Assembly: GCF_000262305.1 (NCBI RefSeq)
Contig: NC_017910.1
Location: forward strand, 2,480,001 to 2,544,000
Origin: Shimwellia blattae DSM 4481 = NBRC 105725
GTDB lineage: Bacteria > Pseudomonadota > Gammaproteobacteria > Enterobacterales > Enterobacteriaceae
Direction: 5' to 3'
DNA length: 64,000 nucleotides
Below the pieces are notes generated by a model that saw nothing but the letters and a program-made list of their open reading frames with translations, had not been told where the DNA came from and did not search any database. Position numbers and translations under genes: made by a program. Shown one piece after another: positions 16,279 through 23,665 of this stretch. The number at the start of each line of letters is the position of its first letter. The stretch's first letter is position 1.

Positions 16279-17827
16279 TAGCAGGTAGCTGGTAGCTCCA
16301 GGTTTCACTCAGCGTCTGATCGCCATTCACCAGCGCCGCACGCATGTCCGTGGTTTTCTTATCGTCTTTCAGTTTCACGCGCAGCGTTAAACGCCAGCCT
16401 TTAGTGACCGGGTTATAGCGCACACTGTTTTCAACGATTTCACCGTTATCACCAATACTGGTTTGCGCAGTGACCGGGGTGTTTTCCGCCAGTTTTTTCA
16501 TCGCCGGGCCAGCAAAATCCACCACAAACGCGATGGTGCCATCAGGCTGGCGAATCAGGTTAGACTGTTTTACATCCCCCGTGGAGCGGCGGGTCTGCAC
16601 AACTTGCGCGCTGTCTGCCGCGTGCAGTTTTTCTTCGTCCCGGCTGAAGGTGATGTTGTACTTATAGTTCATCTCCTTGCCCGCTGCCGGCAGCTGATCC
16701 GGGGTCCAGTAGGCCACGATATTATCGTTGGTTTCGTCATTGGTGGGGATCTCCACCAGCTCAACCCGGCCTTTACCCCAGTCACCTACCGGGGTAACCC
16801 AGGCACTGGGGCGCTTGTCATAGCGATCGTCCAGATCTTCAAACCGCGCGAACTGACGACCACGCTGCAACAGGCCAAACCCTTTCGGGTTTTCGGTGGC
16901 ATAGCTGCTTACCGCCAGACGTTTAGGATTGTTCAGCGGACGCCAGATCCACTCACCATTGCCAGCCTGAATCGACAGACCGTTAGAATCATGCAGTTCC
17001 GGGCGGAAGTTAGTGGTCGGTGAAGGCTGGTTCGGCCCGAACAGGAACATACTGGTCAGCGGTGCCACCCCGAGCTTACCTACCTTGTCACGCAGGTACA
17101 CTTTAGACTGCACATTGACCACCGTATCCCGGCCAGGTATCACCACAAACCGGTAGGCACCGGTGGCTCTGGGGGAGTCAAGCAAGGCAAAAATGGTGAT
17201 GCGCTTTTCGTTGGCTTTCGGGCGCTCTATCCAGAATTCACGAAAACGCGGGAACTCTTCCCCGGACGGTAAAGCCGTATCAATGGCCAGGCCGCGGGCC
17301 GACAAACCATAGGTTTGCCCGGCGCCGATCATGCGGAAATAGCTGGCGCCGAGGAAGCTGGCAATTTCATCCTGTTTATCTTTGCTGTTCACCGGATACA
17401 GCACTTTAAACCCGGCGAAACCAAGATCTTTTACGCTGTCTTTATCATGTTTAACGTTGCCAAAGGTAAAGTAATCCGGGCTATATTTGATTCTCCGGAC
17501 ACTGTTCGCCGTGACTTCGTTGATCACCACCGGCGTATCGAAGTACATCCCCTGGTGATAAAATTCGAGTTTGAACGGGGTTTTAATCTTGTTCCAGTAT
17601 GCCTTCTCATGATTGAACTGGATCTGTTGATAATCCGCATATTTCATATCACGGAACAGGGACGGCAAGTTGCTCTTCGGCGCTTCATAGGCTTTGCCAG
17701 CCAGTGATTTTGCTTGTTTTGCGACATCATCAATAGAGAAGGCCCACACTGAAGTAGTATAAAGAGACAGCACAACTGCCGCGCTCAGCCAACCCATTTT
17801 CATCATTTTTGGTTGTTTGTGTTTCAT
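16271..17827 (-). CDS. opgG: Periplasmic glucan biosynthesis protein OpgG (MdoG)
   Basis: OpgG is a periplasmic two-domain beta-sandwich protein needed for glucan synthesis, thought to act on the backbone by adding or arranging beta-1,6 branches. A Sec signal peptide ends at SVWA, just before FSIDDVAKQA. Three starts are possible: a GTG two codon-widths after the AAGGGGG element, ATG 17827 (MKHKQPKMMKM) chosen here (518 residues), and ATG 17806 (MMKMGWLSA, 511 residues). Only the signal peptide length is affected. It is first gene of the opgGH operon and divergent from opgC across 250 bp. Confidence 0.95.
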   Translation of the reverse strand: MKHKQPKMMKMGWLSAAVVLSLYTTSVWAFSIDDVAKQAKSLAGKAYEAPKSNLPSLFRDMKYADYQQIQFNHEKAYWNKIKTPFKLEFYHQGMYFDTPVVINEVTANSVRRIKYSPDYFTFGNVKHDKDSVKDLGFAGFKVLYPVNSKDKQDEIASFLGASYFRMIGAGQTYGLSARGLAIDTALPSGEEFPRFREFWIERPKANEKRITIFALLDSPRATGAYRFVVIPGRDTVVNVQSKVYLRDKVGKLGVAPLTSMFLFGPNQPSPTTNFRPELHDSNGLSIQAGNGEWIWRPLNNPKRLAVSSYATENPKGFGLLQRGRQFARFEDLDDRYDKRPSAWVTPVGDWGKGRVELVEIPTNDETNDNIVAYWTPDQLPAAGKEMNYKYNITFSRDEEKLHAADSAQVVQTRRSTGDVKQSNLIRQPDGTIAFVVDFAGPAMKKLAENTPVTAQTSIGDNGEIVENSVRYNPVTKGWRLTLRVKLKDDKKTTDMRAALVNGDQTLSETWSYQLPANE

Positions 17828-18077
17828 ATTAACCAGCACATCCCCCTTTGTGTGCTTAAATCAATCCGATCCATTTTAATGGTAGTGCTGCAATCCCACA
17901 ACCAGATACCCGCCTTGTGGCACTCACTGGCTCATGCTTTAAGCAAATAAAAGAGCGTACGCTGACCATTACCGGCGCTATTCGCAGACATCCCGGCAAC
18001 TTTCGTGTACTGTGACCTGATTCTAACGCCACCGAGAGTAAGCATAAGGCGAATTGTCTGAGATTCTGCGGAGTGAT

Positions 18078-19226
18078 ATGAGTAAGACCCCCCCACAGCG
18101 TGAATTCTTCCTTGATTCCATTCGGGCCTGGCTGATGTTGTTAGGCATTCCATTTCACATATCCTTAATCTATTCAGCACATCGCTGGCATGTGAATAGC
18201 GCAACCGCCTCCTGGTACTTAACGCTGTTTAATGATTTTATTCACGCATTCCGCATGCAGGTCTTTTTTGTTATTTCCGGTTACTTTTCATACATGCTGT
18301 TTTTACGCTACCCGCGCCGGAAATGGTGGAAAGTGCGGGTTGAGCGGGTCGGCATCCCGATGCTGACAGCCATTCCTTTATTAACCCTGCCGCAGTTTAT
18401 TTTCCTGCAGCAGATCAAAGGTCAGTGGCATAACTGGCCCAGCCTGAGCCTTTACCAGAAATACAACACATTAGTCTGGGATTTAGTCTCGCATCTGTGG
18501 TTTCTGCTGGTGCTGGTGATCCTCACCACCTGCGCACTTATCCTTTTTCAGCGGCTGAAAAAAAATAACCGTCTGTTCCTGCAGGCAGCATATACACAAC
18601 CGCTGACGATGAAAAAACTTTCAGTGCTATTTTTTGTACTGGGTTTGCTATATGCCGCCCTGCGTCGCGGCCTGTTTATTCTGCACCCGGCGCTGCTGAG
18701 CGACGGATTGTTTAATTTTACAGTTATGCAGACCCTGTTTTATTTACCCTTCTTTCTGCTGGGCGCGCTGATTTTTAAAAACGCGCAGCTCAAGGCGCAG
18801 TTTATCGCGCCGTCGCGCGGGTGCCAGGCGGGCGCGGCGCTGGCCTTTATTGCTTATCTGCTTAACCAGCATTACGGCAGTGGCGATCAGTGGCTTTATG
18901 AAACCGAGAGCGTCATTACGATGGTTCTGGGGCTATGGATGGTGAATGTGGTCTTTTCGTTCGGCCACCGGTTTCTGAACGGGCACTCGGCGCGGATCAC
19001 CTACTTTGTTAACGCGTCGCTGTTTATCTATCTGGTGCACCACCCCCTCACCTTAGTGTACGGGGCGTGGATAACCCCCCATATTCACTCCAGTTTGCTG
19101 GGGTTTGCCGGCGGGCTGGTGTTTGTTATCGGTATTGCGCTGGTGCTGTATGAAATCCACCTGCGCATTCCGCTGCTGCGGTTTTTATTTTCCGGTAAGC
19201 CACAGCCTAAAAACAGCGCGGCCTGA
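18078..19226 (+). CDS. opgC: Glucan succinyltransferase OpgC (MdoC)
   Basis: A 382-residue inner-membrane protein of the acyltransferase-3 family that transfers succinyl groups to periplasmic glucans. About ten hydrophobic spans are visible. The N-terminal family signature REFFLDSIRAWLMLLGIPFH contains the early conserved Asp, Arg and His residues. Start is the ATG at 18078 (MSKTPPQREFF), preceded by CGGAGTG; the 8-codon upstream extension is not family-like. It diverges from opgGH, as in E. coli, so the whole glucan set is contiguous. It is convergent with ymdB. Confidence 0.95.
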   Translation: MSKTPPQREFFLDSIRAWLMLLGIPFHISLIYSAHRWHVNSATASWYLTLFNDFIHAFRMQVFFVISGYFSYMLFLRYPRRKWWKVRVERVGIPMLTAIPLLTLPQFIFLQQIKGQWHNWPSLSLYQKYNTLVWDLVSHLWFLLVLVILTTCALILFQRLKKNNRLFLQAAYTQPLTMKKLSVLFFVLGLLYAALRRGLFILHPALLSDGLFNFTVMQTLFYLPFFLLGALIFKNAQLKAQFIAPSRGCQAGAALAFIAYLLNQHYGSGDQWLYETESVITMVLGLWMVNVVFSFGHRFLNGHSARITYFVNASLFIYLVHHPLTLVYGAWITPHIHSSLLGFAGGLVFVIGIALVLYEIHLRIPLLRFLFSGKPQPKNSAA

Positions 19227-19254
19227 AAATACCCGGCAGAGCAGGCTCTGCCGG
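19225..19254 (-). terminator. Hairpin between opgC and ymdB, probable ymdB terminator
   Basis: A perfect 10-bp stem (19233-19242 with 19245-19254) lies between the converging genes. On the minus strand it is followed by GTATTTTC, so it best serves ymdB. Confidence 0.65.
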
Positions 19255-19259
19255 TACGA

Positions 19260-19802
19260 TTACAGCACTTTGTGGTCGGCAAGATCCGCCAGTAACTGCT
19301 GATACAGCGCCAGTGTCTGCTCATCAAAGCAGACAAACAGCACCAGATCCGGGTGCTCACGCCGGGTGATATAGCGGTTAACCGTCGCCACCGCAATTCT
19401 GGCCGCCTGGTCTGCGGGGTATCCGTAAGCGCCGGTGCTGATGGCCGGAAATGAAATGCTGTGGTAGCCATTCGCGCTCGCCAGCTCCAGACTGTGGTGG
19501 TAAGCCTCCTCCAGCAGTTCCGCCTCCTGGTGATTGCCACCGTGCCAGACGGGCCCGACGGTGTGGATCACGGCCCTGGCGGGCAGATCACCGGCACCAG
19601 TAATGACCGCATGCCCGGGGGCACACTCCCCCTGTTGCTGGCGGATCTGTTTGCATTCGGCCAGCAATGCCGGGCCAGCCGCCCGGTGAATTGCGCCGTC
19701 AACCCCACCGCCACCCAGTAAAGACGGGTTTGCCGCATTGACGATAACATCAACCGGAATGCGGGTGATATCGCCGGAACACGCACGCATGCGTTGCAGC
19801 AT
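19260..19802 (-). CDS. ymdB: Macro-domain O-acetyl-ADP-ribose deacetylase YmdB
   Basis: A 180-residue macrodomain protein. E. coli YmdB hydrolyses O-acetyl-ADP-ribose and binds and inhibits RNase III. The ADP-ribose loop VIVNAANPSLLGGGGVDGAI is near residues 18-37, and the second loop SFPAISTGAYGYP is near residue 120. The ATG at 19802 is chosen because it follows GAGGGGA and places GDITR exactly as in E. coli; another ATG 7 codons upstream also has a GGAG element and remains possible. Its E. coli partner clsC (ymdC) and the adjoining csg cluster are absent here. Confidence 0.93.
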   Translation of the reverse strand: MLQRMRACSGDITRIPVDVIVNAANPSLLGGGGVDGAIHRAAGPALLAECKQIRQQQGECAPGHAVITGAGDLPARAVIHTVGPVWHGGNHQEAELLEEAYHHSLELASANGYHSISFPAISTGAYGYPADQAARIAVATVNRYITRREHPDLVLFVCFDEQTLALYQQLLADLADHKVL

Positions 19803-19988
19803 ATTCCCCTCGTGATTAACCATTGTTGTACTCCAGTTCTGACGCTCAGTGATGCCGGGCGCACTGCGACACCCGGTATCAGTCACCTGATTCTGCGCTA
19901 TTTATGCGAGCTTTTTCCCGGGCGGTACAGGTGAGAAATCCTATTTTGAGAAGTGCCTCAGCTATTCGGCTTGCTGAGGCGGCAGGCA

Positions 19989-20558
19989 TTATTCTTCGGG
20001 CGTTGCGCAGGCTTCGTCATCTTCCTGAAGATCATCCCACATGGCCTGAATCGCATCCCGGGTCACAATGGCCAGGGTGCGCCAGAAAGCGGTTGTGGCA
20101 TGGGCCTCGGTTTTACCTAAAAAGGTGCCACACCAGGGCAGCAGGAAATCGGCAAAGAAGGTGGTCAGCGCTTCGGTTTCATCGTCCAGGCGCTGATCTT
20201 CCAGCCAGGATCCCGCCAGCAGGATCTGGCCGAAATGGTCAACGGCCCCTTCCGGTAATGGCATACCGCGCTCTGTCAGATACTGGCGGACATCCGGTGC
20301 TCCGGGCTCCACCCAGGCCGAGCGGTACGGGGATACGCGCGGATCTTCACCGCCGAACAGGGCCTGATAATCGGCGTTAATCTCATCCGCCGCCGCATGT
20401 TGTGCCAGGCGGGCCAGCAGTTCATCCTGCTCCAGCGGCCAGTTTGCCGCCAGTTTGCCCTCACGGATCAGCGTATACACCGGGGCCAGCACCGGATCCT
20501 GCGGCTGGCGGTAAAATAAAGAGCCCAGTACGCGGCACAACAGAGAAAAATCATTCAT
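19989..20558 (-). CDS. ycdY: TorD-family chaperone YcdY
   Basis: A 189-residue all-helical protein of the TorD/DmsD redox-enzyme maturation family. In E. coli YcdY assists insertion of zinc into the phosphatase YcdX and is linked to swarming. The conserved NADYQALFGGEDPRVSPYRSAW block (YxxLF...SPYESVY in the family) is present around residues 60-82. The start at 20558 follows the ycdX stop by about 20 bp on the same strand, so the two are very probably an operon, consistent with the chaperone-client pairing. Confidence 0.92.
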   Translation of the reverse strand: MNDFSLLCRVLGSLFYRQPQDPVLAPVYTLIREGKLAANWPLEQDELLARLAQHAAADEINADYQALFGGEDPRVSPYRSAWVEPGAPDVRQYLTERGMPLPEGAVDHFGQILLAGSWLEDQRLDDETEALTTFFADFLLPWCGTFLGKTEAHATTAFWRTLAIVTRDAIQAMWDDLQEDDEACATPEE

Positions 20559-20579
20559 GGGTTATATCCATTAAAAACG

Positions 20580-21317
20580 TCAAAGAGAGGCGAATTCCGC
20601 CACCGGTTTCATGCCTCTGAACTCAAGAAAGTCCAGCAGCCGCCGGGGAGTAACATTCAGAATGCGATCTTCGGGAAAGTCCACCGCATCAAGGATTTTA
20701 CGGCATTCGCTAAAATCACCAAGGGTAAACGCCGTGTGGGAGTCAGAGCCAAGGGCCAGCCAGCCGCCCGCATCGCGGACTGCTTCAGCCACCGCGCGGC
20801 AGTTCTGCTCACTGCCTTTGCGGGAATGGGTAAAAGAAGAGTTGTTGATTTCCAGCGCCACGTGGTGCGCTGCCGCCGCCCGAGCCACGGCCCGGATATC
20901 CAGCGGAAATTTAGGGTTACCCGGGTGGCTGATGATATGCACCTGACCACTGGCAATAGTGGCAATCATGGCTGCGGTGTGGCTTTCAGCATCCCGGGGC
21001 GCAAAGACCGGCTCATGGAAACCGGCAATAATTAAATCCAGGCTGGCGCGCATCCGTTCATCACAGTCGATCTCTCCGGCGGTATTTTTAATATTCGCTT
21101 CAATACCGCGCAAAATCCCCACACCATCGACCATGCGCGGCCAGATGCGCATATTGATAAAATGCCAGGGATGGGGCGCATCCGCCATTTCCGGGCCATG
21201 GTCAGTTATCGCAAACAGCGCAATGCCTTTCTGGCGGGCAACAGCGATATAGTCGTGCAGGGTGCTGTAGGCGTGGGTACTGGCGACGGTATGCATATGC
21301 AAATCTACGGGGTACAT
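20580..21317 (-). CDS. ycdX: PHP-family zinc phosphatase YcdX
   Basis: A 245-residue phosphoesterase with a trinuclear zinc centre in a distorted TIM barrel. Metal ligands visible: HMH at residues 7-9, His15, DH at 39-40 (AITDHG), His in AGFHEP, and the late DSH (LGSDSHTA). E. coli YcdX has phosphatase activity and is needed for swarming; the natural substrate is not known. The ATG at 21317 is preceded by AGGAGAA. It lies between ghrA (upstream) and its likely chaperone ycdY (downstream). Confidence 0.95.
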   Translation of the reverse strand: MYPVDLHMHTVASTHAYSTLHDYIAVARQKGIALFAITDHGPEMADAPHPWHFINMRIWPRMVDGVGILRGIEANIKNTAGEIDCDERMRASLDLIIAGFHEPVFAPRDAESHTAAMIATIASGQVHIISHPGNPKFPLDIRAVARAAAAHHVALEINNSSFTHSRKGSEQNCRAVAEAVRDAGGWLALGSDSHTAFTLGDFSECRKILDAVDFPEDRILNVTPRRLLDFLEFRGMKPVAEFASL

Positions 21318-21385
21318 GGCATTCTCCTTACAGATACGTCGCCAGAATAACAGTTATTGGCCGCCTTTTTTAGCCCGCCGGGCTA

Positions 21386-22327
21386 TCAGTACCCCCGCAC
21401 CAGATCCACCTGCCCGCCCGGGTAGCTCCCCGCTTCAATGCTGAGCATGGTTTTCCCGATAAACGCGACCGCTTCCGGTGGCCGGGTGACTGCGGCGATA
21501 TGCGGGGTCATCACCACCCGGGGGTGGCGCCACAGGGGGCTGGCGACCGGCAACGGCTCTTTACTGAATACGTCAAGCATGGCGCCTTTGATCTGCCCGC
21601 TGTCCAGTGCGGCCAGAAGATCGTCCTCCACCAGGTGGATCCCCCGGGCGAGGTTGAGCACAAAAGATTCGGGCCGCAGCTGGCGCAGTAAATCCGCATT
21701 AATGATCCCGGCGGTCTGGGGGGTATTTGGCAGCAGGTTTATCAGCACCCGGGTGCCCTCCAGGAAGGCGGGCAGCTCATCCTGCCCGGCAAAGCTGGTC
21801 ACGCCGGGGTAGTCTTTGCGGCTGCGGCTCCAGCAGCGCACCGGGAAGCCCCACTGCACCATGCTGGCGGCCACTTTCGCCCCCAGCACCCCTGCCCCGA
21901 GAATACCGATGGTAAATTCACTGTGGCGGTATTCGGCCAGCGGTTGCCACTGTTCCTGCGCCTGCTGGCGCTGGTAGTCATCAAAACGCCGGAACCAGTG
22001 CAGCACCTGGCTTACGGCGTATTCCTGCATTTGCAGCCCCATTCCGGTATCTTCCAGGCGATAAAGCGGTATCCCCTGGGGGAGCATATCCGGGTGTGCT
22101 TTAAGCTGGCTGAGAATGCTGTCGACCCCGGCCCCAAGCGCAAATACCGCTTTAAGCCCGGTGCGCCCGCGCAGCATTTCCAGCGGCGGGTGCCAGACCA
22201 GGGCGTAATCCGCATGTTGGTTGTCGCCTGGTTGCCAGACACGCACCCGGGCGCCGGGTATATTGTTTTGCAGGTTTTGTACCCACCAGGATGAATCAAA
22301 GGTGGGGTGATAGAAAATAACGTCCAT
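21386..22327 (-). CDS. ghrA: Glyoxylate/hydroxypyruvate reductase A GhrA
   Basis: A 313-residue cytoplasmic NADPH-dependent D-2-hydroxyacid dehydrogenase that reduces glyoxylate to glycolate and hydroxypyruvate to glycerate. The Rossmann motif GAGVLGAK is at residues 144-151. The catalytic Arg lies in NLARGIH and the catalytic His in MTPHIAAVTRP. Start is the ATG at 22327 (MDVIFYHPTF) preceded by GGAGGC; the 17-codon extension upstream is not part of the family. It is transcribed away from the downstream tRNA-Ser cluster, with its promoter in the 140 bp before the first tRNA promoter. Confidence 0.96.
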   Translation of the reverse strand: MDVIFYHPTFDSSWWVQNLQNNIPGARVRVWQPGDNQHADYALVWHPPLEMLRGRTGLKAVFALGAGVDSILSQLKAHPDMLPQGIPLYRLEDTGMGLQMQEYAVSQVLHWFRRFDDYQRQQAQEQWQPLAEYRHSEFTIGILGAGVLGAKVAASMVQWGFPVRCWSRSRKDYPGVTSFAGQDELPAFLEGTRVLINLLPNTPQTAGIINADLLRQLRPESFVLNLARGIHLVEDDLLAALDSGQIKGAMLDVFSKEPLPVASPLWRHPRVVMTPHIAAVTRPPEAVAFIGKTMLSIEAGSYPGGQVDLVRGY

Positions 22328-22471
22328 ACAGCCTCCTGATTTTTTTATGGATTTTGGCCAGTGGCTATTCTGCCACATCCGGGTATGGACTAAAAAGTGA
22401 CATTTATCGATGTTAAAACCGGCAGATTGTCTGAAGTTTGGCTAATCGGTACAGTCGGGTAAAAAAAGGCG

Positions 22472-22500
22472 TTGACGCCGCAGGTGGTTTTCCCTAAATT
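22472..22500 (+). promoter_or_regulatory. Promoter of first tRNA-Ser gene
   Basis: TTGACG at 22472-22477 and TAAATT at 22495-22500 with a 17-bp spacer. The following AGCGCCCG is a GC-rich discriminator typical of stringently controlled stable-RNA promoters. Confidence 0.8.
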
Positions 22501-22540
22501 AGCGCCCGTTCCGGCAGCGGTGCTGCGGGGATGACAATAT

Positions 22541-22628
22541 GGTGAGGTGTCCGAGAGGCTGAAGGAGCACGCCTGGAAAGTGTGTATACGGCAACGTATC
22601 AAGGGTTCGAATCCCTTCCTCACCGCCA
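22541..22628 (+). tRNA. serX: tRNA-Ser(GGA), copy 1
   Basis: An 88-nt class II tRNA with encoded CCA. GGTGAGG (5') pairs with CCTCACC before GCCA; the anticodon loop CTGGAAA reads UCC and UCU serine codons; the long variable arm (TGTGTATACGGCAACGTATC region) is typical of tRNA-Ser. It corresponds to E. coli serX by position next to ghrA. Copy 2 at 22995 is identical across the whole 88 nt. An intrinsic terminator follows at 22639. Confidence 0.97.
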
Positions 22629-22810
22629 TATTTTAAGAAGAGCTCGTCCTTGCGGACGGGCTTTTTTTTTTACATATTCTCCGCGAGGAAGGGTGAGAAC
22701 CCTTGAACAGGGTTCGACAGCCGCCACCGGCGGCTGGACGATGCGCCCCGCGCATCGCCCGCAGGGCGAGCCGGGCAACGCCCGGTGAGTCAATCCCTTC
22801 CTCACCGCCA
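22629..22810 (+). repeat. rtT-like repeat unit 1 (182 bp) behind tRNA-Ser copy 1
   Basis: The unit starts directly after the tRNA CCA with TATTTTAAGAAGAGCT. It carries a terminator-like hairpin with a T-run, then GAGGAAGGGTGAGAACCCTT, then four perfect GC-rich hairpins, and ends in GGTGAGTCAATCCCTTCC plus TCACCGCCA, a shortened copy of the tRNA ends. E. coli tyrT is followed by comparable ~178-bp repeats, each beginning with tRNA 3'-end sequence and giving rise to rtT RNA; the assignment to that family is by architecture. Confidence 0.75.
22639..22671 (+). terminator. Terminator after tRNA-Ser copy 1
   Basis: AGCTCGTCC pairs with GGACGGGCT (one U-G pair) around a 4-nt loop and is followed by a T10 run. 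Equivalent hairpins, with one or two base changes, recur in each repeat unit. Confidence 0.85.
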
Positions 22811-22837
22811 TATTTTAAGAAGAGCTTGTCCTTACCA
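22811..22837 (+). repeat. Truncated repeat unit start
   Basis: The first ~27 bp of the repeat (TATTTTAAGAAGAGCTTGTC and following CTTA) occur after unit 1 and then stop, passing into unrelated sequence that leads to the second tRNA promoter. This is the scar of an interrupted array. Confidence 0.8.
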
Positions 22838-22925
22838 GCCCCCGCTAACGCCCCCCTCTATTCCCTCAAAAACAGTACGAAACGTTCATCACTTAACCGA
22901 ATAGCGCTGAATCACAAAAATAATC

Positions 22926-22954
22926 TTGACCGGGATAGCCCATCCCCCTATAGT
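22926..22954 (+). promoter_or_regulatory. Promoter of second tRNA-Ser gene
   Basis: TTGACC at 22926-22931 and TATAGT at 22949-22954, spacer exactly 17 bp. The sequence differs from the first tRNA promoter, but from TAGCGCCCG just after the -10 element onward the two loci are identical. Confidence 0.85.
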
Positions 22955-22994
22955 AGCGCCCGTTCCGGCAGCGGTGCTGCGGGGATGACAATAT

Positions 22995-23082
22995 GGTGAG
23001 GTGTCCGAGAGGCTGAAGGAGCACGCCTGGAAAGTGTGTATACGGCAACGTATCAAGGGTTCGAATCCCTTCCTCACCGCCA
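22995..23082 (+). tRNA. tRNA-Ser(GGA), copy 2
   Basis: Identical to the 88-nt gene at 22541, including anticodon GGA and encoded CCA, and with the same ~40-nt leader. It is driven by its own promoter at 22926 and followed by three tandem repeat units. E. coli has a single gene (serX) at this place, with serW elsewhere. Confidence 0.97.
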
Positions 23083-23263
23083 TATTTTAAGAAGAGCTCG
23101 TCCTTACGGATGAGCTTTTTTTTTGCATATTCTCCACGAGGAAGGGTGAGAACCCTTGACCAGGGTTCGACAGCCGCCACCGGCGGCTGGACGATGCGCC
23201 CAGCGCATCGCCCGCAGGGCGAGCCGGGCAACGCCCGGTGAGTCAATCCCTTCCTCACCGCCA
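23083..23263 (+). repeat. rtT-like repeat unit 2 (181 bp)
   Basis: Follows tRNA-Ser copy 2 directly. Nearly identical to unit 1, with substitutions in the terminator stem and in the GATGCGCCCAGCGCATC hairpin (CCA loop instead of CCC). It ends with GGTGAGTCAATCCCTTCC and TCACCGCCA. Confidence 0.78.
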
Positions 23264-23444
23264 TATTTTAAGAAGAGCTCGTCCTTACGGATGCGCTTTT
23301 TTTTTGCATATTCTCCACGAGGAAGGGTGAGAACCCTTGACCAGGGTTCGACAGCCGCCACCGGCGGCTGGACGATGCGCCCAGCGCATCGCCCGCAGGG
23401 CGAGCCGGGCAACGCCCGGTGAGTCAATCCCTTCCTCACCGCCA
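23264..23444 (+). repeat. rtT-like repeat unit 3 (181 bp)
   Basis: Tandem copy of unit 2. The terminator stem has an extra mismatch (GGATGCGCT in place of GGATGAGCT), so read-through may be higher at this unit. The shortened tRNA end with CCA is intact. Confidence 0.78.
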
Positions 23445-23624
23445 TATTTTAAGAAGAGCTCGTCCTTACGGATGAGCTTTTTTTTGCATATTCTCCACGA
23501 GGAAGGGTGAGAACCCTTGACCAGGGTTCGACAGCCGCCACCGGCGGCTGGACGATGCGCCCCGCGCATCGCCCGCAGGGCGAGCCGGGCAGCGCCCGGT
23601 GAGTCAATCCCTTCCTCACCGCAT
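23445..23624 (+). repeat. rtT-like repeat unit 4, last copy
   Basis: Fourth copy, one T shorter in the T-run. Its final hairpin loop is AGC instead of AAC, and it ends CTCACCGCATACC, so the terminal CCA of the tRNA-like end is lost. The phoH stop codon lies about 42 bp further on, on the other strand. Confidence 0.75.
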
Positions 23625-23665
23625 ACCGGCCCTGCCCCGCCACCGGTCTTATTTACCCCCTACCC

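Noticed and set aside
19955..19980. GCCTCAGC/GCTGAGGC inverted repeat after ycdY as a terminator
   Set aside because: Good stem but no T-run on the ycdY strand; left uncalled.
22700..23600. GC-rich hairpins considered as REP/BIME elements
   Set aside because: The hairpins occur only as parts of the long unit and the sequence is not the usual REP consensus; the tRNA-derived ends argue for an rtT-type array.
22629..23624. Repeat array considered as a CRISPR locus
   Set aside because: Units are ~181 bp, contiguous, with no short repeat/unique spacer alternation and no cas genes.
22620..23643. Several minus-strand frames with repeated MAVRKGLTHRALPGSP text across the tRNA-Ser repeats
   Set aside because: They are repeated only because the DNA is repeated, run antisense through the tRNA ends and lack ribosome sites.
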